From Lachnospiraceae bacterium (GTDB lineage: Bacteria > Bacillota > Clostridia > Lachnospirales > Lachnospiraceae), in contig JAQXTA010000044.1 of assembly GCA_029219245.1 (NCBI GenBank), forward strand, positions 1 through 64,000: a DNA stretch of 64,000 bases, read 5' to 3'. Numbering within the stretch: the first letter of the stretch is position 1; every line of letters begins with the position of its first letter. A program made the translations under genes and the position numbers. The notes below the pieces were generated by a model. That model saw only the letters and a program-made list of their open reading frames with translations, was not told the origin of the DNA and did not search any database. Positions 1-9,021 of the stretch are shown here, piece after piece.

Positions 1-98
1 CATAACATGGTTTTGTCATTTTCCTAACATATAATAAGACTATAAGATAAATGATTAATCAGTGTGTTAATTATGTTATAGAAACTTTTTCATAATAA

Positions 99-139
99 AT
101 GCCGGGCAACCAAGTGTTGACCCGGCATCCTCCCTTTTT
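99..139 (+). terminator. Hairpin terminator of an upstream gene
   Basis: An inverted repeat ATGCCGGG (99-106) / CCCGGCAT (121-128), extended by CAAC/GTTG inside, is followed by a T5 run. It probably ends transcription of a gene lying to the left of the window. No convincing gene is seen between 1 and 637; a 99-codon open frame here runs through this hairpin and the next and has no ribosome binding site. Confidence 0.5.
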
Positions 140-225
140 AGACTTGTGTTTCCGATTTGTATCTTTGCCGCATCATACTTCGGTTTCTGACATTTCTATG
201 CGGCATGCTCACAAAGTATTTATTA

Positions 226-286
226 AATGCCCGGTTTCAAAACTCAGACTTCGTCTTCAGACAGTTGAAACCGGGCATTATTTTTG
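226..286 (+). terminator. Second GC-rich hairpin with T tract
   Basis: Perfect 15-bp arms, AATGCCCGGTTTCAA (226-240) and TTGAAACCGGGCATT (265-279), are followed by T-rich sequence. The loop itself contains a smaller imperfect hairpin around CAGACTTCGTCTTCAG. The GCCCGG core is shared with the hairpin at 99-128, so this may be a tandem terminator or a small structured RNA. Confidence 0.5.
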
Positions 287-387
287 TTCGCTTATGCCGC
301 TAAGAAATGGCAAGAAACCTCGTCAAATTCCGCGGGCAAAGATACATATTGGAAACGAAATCCAAAAAGGTTTAAAAAAGTTATGCG

Positions 388-411
388 AATTGTATTGATA
401 TAAATACAATT
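388..411. promoter_or_regulatory. AT-rich dyad upstream of amt promoter
   Basis: AATTGTATT (388-396) and AATACAATT (403-411) are perfect 9-bp inverted arms separated by six bases. The dyad ends 7 bp before the -35 box of the amt promoter. Its position fits an operator or activator site; it could also be a weak A+T terminator because T residues follow it. Confidence 0.35.
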
Positions 412-418
412 TTTTTGG

Positions 419-447
419 TTGACTTTTCAAATGTTCTGGTCTATACT
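419..447 (+). promoter_or_regulatory. Sigma-A promoter of amt
   Basis: TTGACT (419-424) and TATACT (442-447) are separated by exactly 17 bp. Transcription would start near 454, only a few bases before the leader terminator at 462-496, so most transcripts would end early unless that terminator is bypassed. Confidence 0.75.
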
Positions 448-461
448 CGACATTAAGCAAG

Positions 462-496
462 GGCGCTGAAGTAAATTCAGTGCCTTTTTCTTTTTT
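462..496 (+). terminator. Leader terminator (attenuator) of amt
   Basis: The stem GGCGCTGAA / TTCAGTGCC (one G-U pair), with a five-base loop, is followed by TTTTTCTTTTTT. It lies between the promoter and the amt start codon, which suggests transcription attenuation. A terminator with the same GGCG...GCGCC / TTTTTCTTTT design precedes the second glutamine synthetase at 37323-37361. Confidence 0.65.
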
Positions 497-637
497 GAGA
501 TACCGATACTCAGAAAGAAAGACAGAAGGACAGAAATGTTCAGTATAGTAAACAAAGGGTTAAAGTTTGTTACCACAAAGGCGTGGCTGTTGTGTGTAAT
601 AGACTTTATTTTTTTGTTCAATGAGGAGGAATGAATT

Positions 638-2383
638 ATGACAGAAGAGATTTTTGAGGCCGTTAACGGTCAAGTGTTTGGTGTCTGGTTTTTAATCGGT
701 GCCGCACTGGTATTCTGGATGCAGGCAGGTTTTGCCATGGTGGAAGCCGGATTTACCAGAGCAAAAAACGCAGGCAACATTATTATGAAAAACCTGATGG
801 ATTTCTGTATCGGTACAGTAACATTCATCTTAATCGGTTTTAGCTTGTTGCTGGGAGAAGATTTGATGGGCTTTATCGGTAAACCCGGATTTGATATCTT
901 CACAAATTATGCAAATTTTGATTGGTCTAACTTTGTATTTAACTTGGTGTTCTGTGCAACCACAGCAACCATCGTTTCCGGAGCAATGGCTGAAAGAACC
1001 AAATTCTTATCTTATTGTGTATATTCCGGTGTTATTTCCGCTTTGATTTATCCGATTGAAGCACACTGGATCTGGGGCGGCGGTTGGTTAGCACAGATGG
1101 GCTTCCATGATTTTGCCGGTTCCTGTGCAATTCATATGGTAGGCGGTATTTCCGCATTGATTGGTGCAAAAATATTAGGACCTCGTATCGGTAAATTTAC
1201 AAAAGACGGTGACAAAGTAAAAGTAAATGCATTTCCTGGTCATAACCTTCCAATCGGTTGTCTTGGCGTATTTATCTTATGGCTTGGCTGGTATGGATTT
1301 AATGGTGCAGCCTGCACGAGTGTAGCACAGTTGGGCTCCGTATTTGTAACAACAACAATCGCACCTGCAGTTGCAACCGTAGTTTGTATGGTATTTACCT
1401 GGGTTAAATATGGTAAACCGGATGTTTCTATGTGCTTGAATGCATCCTTGGCAGGTCTGGTTGCAATTACTGCTCCTTGCGATGTTACCGATGCAACAGG
1501 TTCCATCATCATTGGTGCTGTAGCAGGTTTGTTGGTTGTATTTGGTGTATGGTTCCTGGATTACAAATTACATATTGATGATCCGGTAGGTGCTGTAGCA
1601 GTTCACTGTTTAAATGGTATCTGGGGTACGATTGCAGTTGGTTTGTTCGCAACAACTTCTGCGCCTGGAAATGATACTTTGGTTGGTTTGTTCTATGGCG
1701 GCGGTTTTGAATTATTAGGTATCCAGCTACTTGGCTTTGTTGCAGTAGCAGCATGGACCGCAGTAACCATCACTATTACTTTCTTCGTTATTAAAGCAGT
1801 TGTTGGTCTTCGTGTCAGCGAAGAAGAAGAAATTGTTGGTCTGGATTCCTGTGAGCATGGTCTTGCATCTGCATACTCAGGCTTCAGTATCATGGATATT
1901 TCTAACACAATGACAATGGATGTAAATGAAAATACAAGTCTTGGTGTTGATGCATATGAAGAGGCTTCCACAGCGCAGAAGGATGCGGCTGTGAAGGTAG
2001 TGGAAGAACCAGCAATGGTTCCTGCAACCGGTATTCACAAAGTGGTTATTATTGCAAAACTTTCCAGATACGATCACTTAAAGAAAGCAATGAACGATCT
2101 TGGTGTAACAGGTATGACCGTAACTCAGGTTATGGGTTGTGGTGTTCAGAAGGGTGCCGGTGAAAGATATCGTGGTGTTGAAGTAGATGCTACCTTGCTT
2201 CCGAAGGTTAAAGTTGAAGTCATTATCAGTAAGATTCCGGTTGCTTCTGTTATTGAGGCGGCTAAGAAAGCTCTTTATACCGGCCACATCGGAGATGGTA
2301 AGATTTTCGTATACAATGTAGCAAAAGTTGTCAAAGTCCGTACAGGCGAAGAAGATTTCGATGCCTTACAGGATGTTGAATAA
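638..2383 (+). CDS. amt: Ammonium transporter with fused C-terminal PII domain
   Basis: This 581-residue protein imports ammonium across the cell membrane. Residues 1 to about 395 form an Amt/MEP/Rh channel; the two conserved pore histidines are seen in the segments AIHMVGG (about 167) and AVHCLNG (about 322). An acidic linker follows. From about residue 466 the chain is a PII (GlnB/GlnK) domain, with a T-loop containing the PII-like ERYRG tyrosine and the C-terminal IGDGKIFVYNV motif. PII normally blocks Amt as a separate trimer, so the fusion puts sensor and channel in one chain. No separate glnK is present nearby. The start has GAGGAGG eight bases upstream. Its leader carries a terminator, suggesting nitrogen-dependent attenuation. 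Confidence 0.95.
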   Translation: MTEEIFEAVNGQVFGVWFLIGAALVFWMQAGFAMVEAGFTRAKNAGNIIMKNLMDFCIGTVTFILIGFSLLLGEDLMGFIGKPGFDIFTNYANFDWSNFVFNLVFCATTATIVSGAMAERTKFLSYCVYSGVISALIYPIEAHWIWGGGWLAQMGFHDFAGSCAIHMVGGISALIGAKILGPRIGKFTKDGDKVKVNAFPGHNLPIGCLGVFILWLGWYGFNGAACTSVAQLGSVFVTTTIAPAVATVVCMVFTWVKYGKPDVSMCLNASLAGLVAITAPCDVTDATGSIIIGAVAGLLVVFGVWFLDYKLHIDDPVGAVAVHCLNGIWGTIAVGLFATTSAPGNDTLVGLFYGGGFELLGIQLLGFVAVAAWTAVTITITFFVIKAVVGLRVSEEEEIVGLDSCEHGLASAYSGFSIMDISNTMTMDVNENTSLGVDAYEEASTAQKDAAVKVVEEPAMVPATGIHKVVIIAKLSRYDHLKKAMNDLGVTGMTVTQVMGCGVQKGAGERYRGVEVDATLLPKVKVEVIISKIPVASVIEAAKKALYTGHIGDGKIFVYNVAKVVKVRTGEEDFDALQDVE

Positions 2384-2416
2384 TTAAGCGTTTACCTATA
2401 TCCCTTAGTTTGTATA

Positions 2417-2464
2417 TAAAACAGGCCCCTTGGTGCTTCCACCGCCGAGGGGCTTGTTTTATGG
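2417..2464 (+). terminator. Terminator after amt
   Basis: The arms AAACAGGCCCC and GGGGCTTGTTT flank an internal loop, and the hairpin ends in T-rich sequence 30 bases after the amt stop. It makes amt a single-gene transcription unit. Confidence 0.75.
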
Positions 2465-2536
2465 GGTAAGAAAATATTTCCGGAATATATTTTTTGCTAA
2501 AATATGGGGCTGCCGGTGGTGTATACAACTAAGTTA

Positions 2537-2545
2537 TGTTATAAT
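2537..2545 (+). promoter_or_regulatory. Extended -10 promoter of pyk
   Basis: A perfect TATAAT (2540-2545) is preceded by TGT, an extended -10 element. There is no good -35 box at 17 bp (TGGTGT). It lies 75 bp upstream of the pyruvate kinase start. Confidence 0.5.
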
Positions 2546-2619
2546 GCTTCTGTTTCGAAAGTGAATGAGTTTTTTCAATTTACGCAATAATAAAGAATAA
2601 AAAGGAATTGGAGGCAGGA

Positions 2620-4035
2620 ATGAGAAAAACAAAAATTGTATGTACATTAGGACCATCAACCGATAATGAGAAAGTATTAAAACAGCTTTTACTGGAGGGA
2701 ATGAATGTTGCAAGATGTAATTTTTCCCATGGAAGTTATGAAGAACATAAGAAACGCATGGATATGGTAAAAAAACTGCGTAAAGAGGTTCAAAAACCGG
2801 TTGCAATCCTTTTGGATACCAAAGGACCTGAGGTGCGGGTAAAGCAGTTTAAACAGGGTAAAGTCACCTTGAAGGAGGGACAGCTTTTTACCTTGACTTC
2901 GGAGGAAGTGGAAGGAACAGAAGAAAAGGTTTCTGTTACCTACAACCGCTTGTATGAAGATCTGGAAGTTGGGATGAAGGTTCTGATTGATGACGGTCTG
3001 ATTGAAATGAGGGTAGAGAAGGTTGAACAGACCAACATTGTCTGTCGCGTTATCAATGGCGGTGTGGTTTCCAATAACAAAGGAATTAATGTACCGGATG
3101 TGAATCTCTCCATGCCCTATTTAAGTGAAAAGGACAGAGAAGATATTCTCTTTGGCATTAAACAGGACGTAGATTTCATCGCAGCTTCCTTTGTTCAGTG
3201 TAAGGATGATATTTTACAGCTTCGGAAACTTCTAGATAAGAATGGTGGGGAAGCTATCAATATCATTGCAAAGATAGAAAATGTACAAGGTGTGGAAAAC
3301 ATTGATGAGATTATTGAGGCTTCCGATGGTATTATGATTGCCAGAGGCGATATGGGTGTTGAGATTCCTTACGAAGAAGTACCTGTTATTCAGAAAATGA
3401 TTATTAAAAAGGTATATGAGGCAGGCAAGCAGGTTATTACGGCAACGCAGATGTTGGAGTCCATGATTAAAAATCCAAGACCGACCAGAGCGGAAGCTAC
3501 CGATATAGCCAATGCAGTTTATGACGGCACCAGTGCTATCATGCTTTCCGGTGAGACGGCTGCCGGTGCGTATCCGGTGGAAGCTGTAAAAACCATGGTA
3601 AGGATTGCGGAACGTACCGAGCAGGATGTGGATTACCGTAAACGATTTTTCAACCATGACCGCAAAGCGAATCCGGATATTACCGATGCTATCTGCCATG
3701 CAACCTGTACAACAGCACATGATTTAAATGCGAAGGCGATTGTTACCGTAACCAAATCGGGACGTTCTGCCAGAATGATTTCCCGTTACCGTCCGTCAAG
3801 TGATATTATTGGCTGTGCTACCTCTGAGAAGGTGTGCAGACAGCTTAATTTATCCTGGGGCGTAATACCACTTATGATTAAGGAAGAAAAAGATGTTTTT
3901 GATCTTTTTGACAATGCCATTATGGCAGCAGAAAAAATCGGACTTCTGAAAAAAGGAGATTTAACGGTTATTACCTCCGGGGTACCAATTGGTATATCCG
4001 GTACGACAAATATGATTAAAGTACAGAACGTATAA
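2620..4035 (+). CDS. pyk: Pyruvate kinase
   Basis: This 471-residue cytoplasmic enzyme converts phosphoenolpyruvate and ADP to pyruvate and ATP, the last step of glycolysis. The N-terminus KTKIVCTLGPS and the motifs CNFSHG, AKIENVQG (catalytic Lys) and IARGDMGVEI are diagnostic. The length fits the short form without the extra C-terminal phosphotransferase-like domain found in Bacillus. ATG 2620 was chosen over an in-frame TTG at 2608 because GGAGG sits five bases before it. The gene is flanked by its own promoter and a terminator, so it appears monocistronic. Confidence 0.97.
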   Translation: MRKTKIVCTLGPSTDNEKVLKQLLLEGMNVARCNFSHGSYEEHKKRMDMVKKLRKEVQKPVAILLDTKGPEVRVKQFKQGKVTLKEGQLFTLTSEEVEGTEEKVSVTYNRLYEDLEVGMKVLIDDGLIEMRVEKVEQTNIVCRVINGGVVSNNKGINVPDVNLSMPYLSEKDREDILFGIKQDVDFIAASFVQCKDDILQLRKLLDKNGGEAINIIAKIENVQGVENIDEIIEASDGIMIARGDMGVEIPYEEVPVIQKMIIKKVYEAGKQVITATQMLESMIKNPRPTRAEATDIANAVYDGTSAIMLSGETAAGAYPVEAVKTMVRIAERTEQDVDYRKRFFNHDRKANPDITDAICHATCTTAHDLNAKAIVTVTKSGRSARMISRYRPSSDIIGCATSEKVCRQLNLSWGVIPLMIKEEKDVFDLFDNAIMAAEKIGLLKKGDLTVITSGVPIGISGTTNMIKVQNV

Positions 4036-4045
4036 GGATAAAGCC

Positions 4046-4086
4046 AAGAAGCAGTACTGCCATAAATGACAGATACTGCTTCTTTT
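4046..4086 (+). terminator. Terminator after pyk
   Basis: AAGAAGCAGTA (4046-4056) pairs with TACTGCTTCTT (4074-4084) and a T5 run follows. It separates pyk from the convergent permease gene ending at 4101. Confidence 0.8.
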
Positions 4087-4100
4087 TATGAAATGGTGTG

Positions 4101-5048
4101 TTAAGATATAAACAATGTCACTAACGGTATCGTAACTAAACTGAGGATTGTTGTCAAGATAATTCCTTGAGAAATTGTAGCTTCATCCACATTTAACTGT
4201 TTGGAAAGCATCAGGGGCATATTAGCTGCCGGCATGGCAAGCATCAGGGCACAGGTATTTAAAATTAAAGGATTTCTGATAAACAGCCCGAGCAGCAGAG
4301 TAATGACAACCGGAATAAGAATCTGACGGATCAGAGTAAAAAGATACAGCTTCGGGTGTGAAAAAATATCCTTTGGTGTCATCTGTGCTATCGATACACC
4401 CAGTACCAGCATGGATAAAAGCGTTGTTGCGCGGCCTACATAACTTAAGAAGGAAGAAAGGATTACCGGAACTTTAAAATTGCCCAAATAAAAAATAACG
4501 GTTAAAATGGCAGAAACTGTTCCGGCATTCACGAATTTAGTAACAATATTTTCAGAGCCTTCCGGGGCATCATAGACGCCTTGCTGTATTGCGGCTTTTT
4601 TCAAAGAAGAGAGTCCGTAGGTATAGATCAGTATGTTGAAAACAAGATTACATAAGGAGACAAAAATCAGGGAGCCGGAGCCTAATACAGCGGAAGCAAG
4701 GGGAATACCGATAAAACCTACATTACCGAAAATTGTTAACATACGATAAGAATAGTGCTCCCGTTTGGGAATGCGAAGTAGCAACGGAATTAGGTAAGCA
4801 GCCAGGATTAAGAATGCATAGGCAAGCATAAAAACAAGAATGCCGATTCCAAGCTCTTTCATGGAAACTTTAGGAACATCATCAAAAGCAGAGCAGAGGA
4901 GTACAGCAGGATTTGTGATGTTCACAATTAAGCCGGATAACTGTCTGGCAGTACTTTCACCAAGCATCTTTTTTCGAAAAAGAAAAATCCCCAATAATAT
5001 TAAGATAAAAATAATAATCATTTGTTCCAATACGATAGAAATACTCAT
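4101..5048 (-). CDS. AEC family transporter (auxin efflux carrier-like permease)
   Basis: A 315-residue integral membrane protein with about ten hydrophobic segments and the layout of the AEC family (malate/malonate permeases and auxin carriers). The conserved N-terminal pattern of an outward helix, then FRKKMLGESTARQLSGLIVN, then NPAVLL is characteristic. The substrate cannot be told from sequence; organic acids are the known substrates of bacterial members. AAGGAG lies 12 bases upstream of the start. It is divergent from glpK and shares the intergenic region 5049-5196 with it. Neighbours do not indicate a substrate. Confidence 0.85.
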   Translation of the reverse strand: MSISIVLEQMIIIFILILLGIFLFRKKMLGESTARQLSGLIVNITNPAVLLCSAFDDVPKVSMKELGIGILVFMLAYAFLILAAYLIPLLLRIPKREHYSYRMLTIFGNVGFIGIPLASAVLGSGSLIFVSLCNLVFNILIYTYGLSSLKKAAIQQGVYDAPEGSENIVTKFVNAGTVSAILTVIFYLGNFKVPVILSSFLSYVGRATTLLSMLVLGVSIAQMTPKDIFSHPKLYLFTLIRQILIPVVITLLLGLFIRNPLILNTCALMLAMPAANMPLMLSKQLNVDEATISQGIILTTILSLVTIPLVTLFIS

Positions 5049-5083
5049 AATGAAATAATCTCCTTTTTAGCCATAACAGACAT

Positions 5084-5111
5084 ATTGTAGCATGTTTTTG
5101 AAAAATTGGAA
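5084..5111 (-). promoter_or_regulatory. Probable promoter of the AEC transporter gene
   Basis: Read on the minus strand, TTCCAA and TACAAT are separated by 16 bp, about 36 bp upstream of the start codon. The -35 box is weak, so confidence is limited. Confidence 0.4.
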
Positions 5112-5116
5112 GAGAC

Positions 5117-5145
5117 TTAACAGAAGAATAAAAATATTATATACT
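5117..5145 (+). promoter_or_regulatory. Promoter of glpK
   Basis: TTAACA (5117-5122), 17 bp, then TATACT (5140-5145) is a near-consensus sigma-A promoter, 52 bp upstream of the glycerol kinase start. No catabolite-response element was recognised next to it. Confidence 0.65.
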
Positions 5146-5196
5146 ATAAAATGAATATTACAGTATGGATAGGGGTATCCGTAGAATGGGGGATAT

Positions 5197-6699
5197 ATGC
5201 AGAAATATATTATGGCACTTGACCAGGGAACGACAAGCTCGCGTTGCATTCTCTTTGATAAGCTTGGAAATGTTTGCAGTATGGCACAGAAGGAATTTGG
5301 ACAGATTTATCCGCAGCCTGGCTGGGTAGAACACAATCCAAGGGAAATCTGGGCATCCCAGCTTGCAGTCGCTACAGAGGCGATGGCAAATATCGGAGCA
5401 TCGGCACAGGACATTGTTGGTATTGGCATTACAAATCAGAGAGAAACGACGATAGTATGGGATAAAAAAACAGGAGAGCCTGTTTACAACGCAATTGTCT
5501 GGCAGTGTCGCAGAACGGCAGAAGAAATTGACAGGTTGAAAGAGCAGGGATTTGGCAAGATGATACAGGAGAAGACCGGACTGATACCGGATGCATATTT
5601 TTCTGCCAGTAAAATTGCATGGATTCTGGAACATGTAGAGGGAGCAAAGGAAAGGGCCAGAGCAGGAGAACTGGCTTTTGGTACCGTAGACAGCTGGCTT
5701 ATCTGGAATCTGACAAAAGGTGCGGTGCATGTAACGGATTATACCAATGCGTCCCGTACAATGCTTTTTAACATCCATAAGTTGTGCTGGGATAAAGAAT
5801 TGTTAGACTTATTTGATATACCGGAGAGTATGCTGCCGGAAGTAAAACCTTCCAGTTATTTATATGGAAAGACGGATGCCGTCTATTTTGGTGGAGAGAT
5901 TCCAATTGCAGGGGCAGCGGGTGACCAGCAGGCAGCTTTATTCGGACAATGCTGCTTTACACCCGGACAGGTAAAAAATACATACGGAACGGGCTGCTTT
6001 CTGCTGATGCACACCGGAAAGAAAGCAGTTGTTTCAAAAAGTGGATTGTTAACTACCATAGCGGCAGGAAACAGTGAAGAGGTAGAATATGCACTGGAAG
6101 GCAGTGTTTTTGTTGCGGGTGCGGTTGTACAATGGATGCGTGACAATATGCGGATGATGAAGTTTTCCTTTCATTCAGAGCGGTATGCGGAAAGGGTTCC
6201 GGATACGAACGGGGTTTACATTGTACCGGCATTTACCGGTTTGGGTGCTCCTTACTGGAATCCCTATGCGAGAGGCACCGTAGTAGGTATTACAAGAGGC
6301 TGCCAGAAGGAGCATTTTGTCAGAGCGGCTTTGGAATCGATAGCCTACCAGTCGGCGGATGTGTTACAGGCGATGGAAGAGGATATCGGGATGCCGTTAC
6401 AGGAATTGAAAGTAGATGGAGGAGCAAGTGCCAATAATTTTCTGATGCAGTTTCAGGCAAACATTATTGGGCAGGCGGTACATCGTCCTGGATGTATTGA
6501 AACAACTGCGCTGGGAGCTGCCTATCTGGCGGGACTTGCGGTGGGTTATTGGAAAGATAAAGACGAGATTTGCACAAACTGGAAGCTTGATATGCGGTTT
6601 GAAACGGTGATGGAAGAAAGCACCAGAAGAAAACTTCTGAAGGGATGGAAAAAAGCAGTAAAATGTGCTCTTGTCTGGGCAGAGGAAGAGGATATATAA
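5197..6699 (+). CDS. glpK: Glycerol kinase
   Basis: This 500-residue FGGY-family kinase phosphorylates glycerol to glycerol-3-phosphate. Hallmarks are the N-terminal [11 protein letters not shown] phosphate-binding loop, [23 protein letters not shown] and the FGGY signature around [17 protein letters not shown]. Many Gram-positive GlpKs carry a histidine near residue 230 that HPr phosphorylates; here the matching segment reads [14 protein letters not shown] and that histidine appears to be tyrosine. GGGGG lies five bases upstream of the start. No glpF or glpD gene is adjacent, and an alpha-galactosidase gene follows 38 bp downstream. Confidence 0.96.
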   Translation: MQKYIMALDQGTTSSRCILFDKLGNVCSMAQKEFGQIYPQPGWVEHNPREIWASQLAVATEAMANIGASAQDIVGIGITNQRETTIVWDKKTGEPVYNAIVWQCRRTAEEIDRLKEQGFGKMIQEKTGLIPDAYFSASKIAWILEHVEGAKERARAGELAFGTVDSWLIWNLTKGAVHVTDYTNASRTMLFNIHKLCWDKELLDLFDIPESMLPEVKPSSYLYGKTDAVYFGGEIPIAGAAGDQQAALFGQCCFTPGQVKNTYGTGCFLLMHTGKKAVVSKSGLLTTIAAGNSEEVEYALEGSVFVAGAVVQWMRDNMRMMKFSFHSERYAERVPDTNGVYIVPAFTGLGAPYWNPYARGTVVGITRGCQKEHFVRAALESIAYQSADVLQAMEEDIGMPLQELKVDGGASANNFLMQFQANIIGQAVHRPGCIETTALGAAYLAGLAVGYWKDKDEICTNWKLDMRFETVMEESTRRKLLKGWKKAVKCALVWAEEEDI

Positions 6700-6737
6700 T
6701 AGAAAAATAAGATTAGCAAAAAGAAAGGATTAGAAGG

Positions 6738-8951
6738 ATGAATATTTCTTATAACGAACAAAATAGAATTTTTAAACTGGATACGGCAAATACGAGTTAT
6801 TGTATTGGAATTGTGGATGATGATAATTTTGTAGGACATGTATATTACGGAAGAAAACTGGAAGATGACAATCTGGCTTATCTGATGCGTACCGAAGAAG
6901 CACCTTTTGTTCCTTCCCGCAACAACCGGGACAGAACCTCTTTTTTAGATACCTTTCCGATGGAATACACAGGAAATGATTTAGGTGATTACAGAGAGGG
7001 CACCTTAAGCGTCAGAACAAAGGGCGGACATGTAGGAGTCTCTTTGTCTTATGTATCCCATAAAATTTACGATGGGAAGCCGGAACTCAAAGGGCTTCCG
7101 GCAACCTTTGGAAGTGCTGATGAATGTAAGACGTTAGAACTTGTCTGTGAAGATAGCTTTTTGAAATTACAGGTTGTATTACTTTATACGGTTTTTGCAG
7201 ATGTGGATATCATTACCAGAAGCGTGAGGATAGTGAATAACGGGGAGGATGCAATTTATCTGACCAAAGTATTATCCGCATGTATTGATATGGATAACGA
7301 TGATTATGAAATGATAACCTTGCATGGTTCATGGGCGAGGGAACGTGCTTTACAGTACCGGACAATTATGAAGGGCAAGCAGGGAGTAGCATCGGTGCGT
7401 GGTGAGTCCAGTCATCAGGAGCATCCGTTTATGGCCTGGAAAAAGAAAACAACAACGCAGGAAAACGGTGATATTTATGGTATGCATTTTGTATATTCCG
7501 GTAATTTTCTGGCACAGATTGAAATGACACAGTTTGACTCTATTCGCGCATTGATGGGAATTCATCCGGAGAATTTCTGCTGGAAACTGGAAAAGGGTGA
7601 AAGTTTCCAGGCACCGGAGGTTGTCTGTGTCTATTCCGCAGACGGTATCGGTGGTATGACAAGAAATCTGCATGATTTATATCGGAAGCATCTGATTCGC
7701 GGTGAATACAAAAACAAAAAGCGTCCTATTTTAATCAACAATTGGGAAGCAACTTATTTTGATTTTAATACGGAGAAGCTTCTTGATATTGCAAGGCAGG
7801 CATCTAAGCTTGGTATTGAAATGTTAGTGATGGATGATGGCTGGTTTGGCTATCGTAATGATGATAACACAAGTCTGGGTGACTGGCGGGTAAACGAGAA
7901 GAAAATTAATGGCGGTTTGAAGCATCTTGTAGAGGAAGTCAACAAGCTGGGGATGAAATTCGGTATCTGGTTTGAGCCGGAAATGATTTCTCCGGATTCT
8001 GATTTATATAGGGCGCATCCGGACTGGGCGATTGCTATTCCGGGAAGAACAGGAAGCCTTGCAAGAAATCAGTATGTTCTGGATCTGACACGTAAGGAAG
8101 TGAGGGATTATGTATTTGATCTGGTATCCGGTGTTTTGCATAGTGCAAATATCGAATATGTCAAATGGGATATGAACAGGCAGCTTTCTGATATCGGAAG
8201 CTATGGACTTCCGGCTGACAGACAGGGCGAATTATTCCATAGACAGGTGCTTGCTGTGTATGAGCTGCAGGACAGATTAACCAAAGAGTTCCCACATCTT
8301 CTTTTAGAGAACTGTTCCGGTGGCGGTGCCAGATTTGATCCGGGTATGTTATATTACAGTCCACAAATCTGGTGTTCGGATGATACTGATGCAGTCGAAA
8401 GACTTTCCATCCAGTCCGGTACAGCAATGATTTATCCGTTGTCTACTATGGGTGCGCATGTATCCGACTGCCCGAATCATACGGTAGGAAGAGTCACACC
8501 TTTTGAAACAAGAGGCTATGTGGCACTTGCGGGTACCTTTGGTTATGAATTGGATGTAACGAAGATTCCGGAGGAAGACAGATCCATGATTCCGGAACAG
8601 GTGGCTATGTATCATAAATACAACGACCTTGTTCGGGAAGGCGACTATTATCGTATTGCTTCTTATGCAGACAACCATTATTATGATTGCTATGAAGTGG
8701 TGGCAAAAGATAAATCAGAAGCACTGGTTACATACATTCAAGTGTTAAACAGACCAAATTACCACAGCAGAAGAGTCTGCATTCCGGGACTGGCACCGGA
8801 AAAAACCTATGTGATTGAGAATACACAGGACTGGCCGGAGATAAAGCAGATAGAATATACCGGTGAAACGCTGCATTATGCAGGACTCAATATCCCTCCG
8901 CTTTGGGGTGATTTCAAAGGAAGGTTACTTCATTTAGTAACAAAGAGTTGA
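6738..8951 (+). CDS. Alpha-galactosidase, glycoside hydrolase family 36
   Basis: This 737-residue enzyme removes terminal alpha-galactose from sugars such as raffinose and melibiose. The GH36 layout is seen: an N-terminal beta-sandwich, a catalytic barrel from about residue 330 and a C-terminal beta domain. KWDMNR near residue 478 holds the nucleophile Asp, and CSDDTDA near 545 holds the acid/base Asp. VMDDGWFGYR and WFEPEMISP are further conserved stretches. There is no signal peptide, so it acts inside the cell on imported sugar. AAAGGA precedes the start. It is probably co-transcribed with glpK (38-bp gap); no sugar transporter is adjacent. Confidence 0.93.
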   Translation: MNISYNEQNRIFKLDTANTSYCIGIVDDDNFVGHVYYGRKLEDDNLAYLMRTEEAPFVPSRNNRDRTSFLDTFPMEYTGNDLGDYREGTLSVRTKGGHVGVSLSYVSHKIYDGKPELKGLPATFGSADECKTLELVCEDSFLKLQVVLLYTVFADVDIITRSVRIVNNGEDAIYLTKVLSACIDMDNDDYEMITLHGSWARERALQYRTIMKGKQGVASVRGESSHQEHPFMAWKKKTTTQENGDIYGMHFVYSGNFLAQIEMTQFDSIRALMGIHPENFCWKLEKGESFQAPEVVCVYSADGIGGMTRNLHDLYRKHLIRGEYKNKKRPILINNWEATYFDFNTEKLLDIARQASKLGIEMLVMDDGWFGYRNDDNTSLGDWRVNEKKINGGLKHLVEEVNKLGMKFGIWFEPEMISPDSDLYRAHPDWAIAIPGRTGSLARNQYVLDLTRKEVRDYVFDLVSGVLHSANIEYVKWDMNRQLSDIGSYGLPADRQGELFHRQVLAVYELQDRLTKEFPHLLLENCSGGGARFDPGMLYYSPQIWCSDDTDAVERLSIQSGTAMIYPLSTMGAHVSDCPNHTVGRVTPFETRGYVALAGTFGYELDVTKIPEEDRSMIPEQVAMYHKYNDLVREGDYYRIASYADNHYYDCYEVVAKDKSEALVTYIQVLNRPNYHSRRVCIPGLAPEKTYVIENTQDWPEIKQIEYTGETLHYAGLNIPPLWGDFKGRLLHLVTKS

Positions 8952-9021
8952 GAGGGGATTCAAGCACAAAACGAGGTTTTTATAGGCTATAAAGCTGAAA
9001 GGAAGAAAGGATAAGAACGAT

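Noticed and set aside
99-398. 99-codon open frame at the left edge
   Set aside because: It runs through two terminator hairpins, has no binding site and no recognisable protein features.
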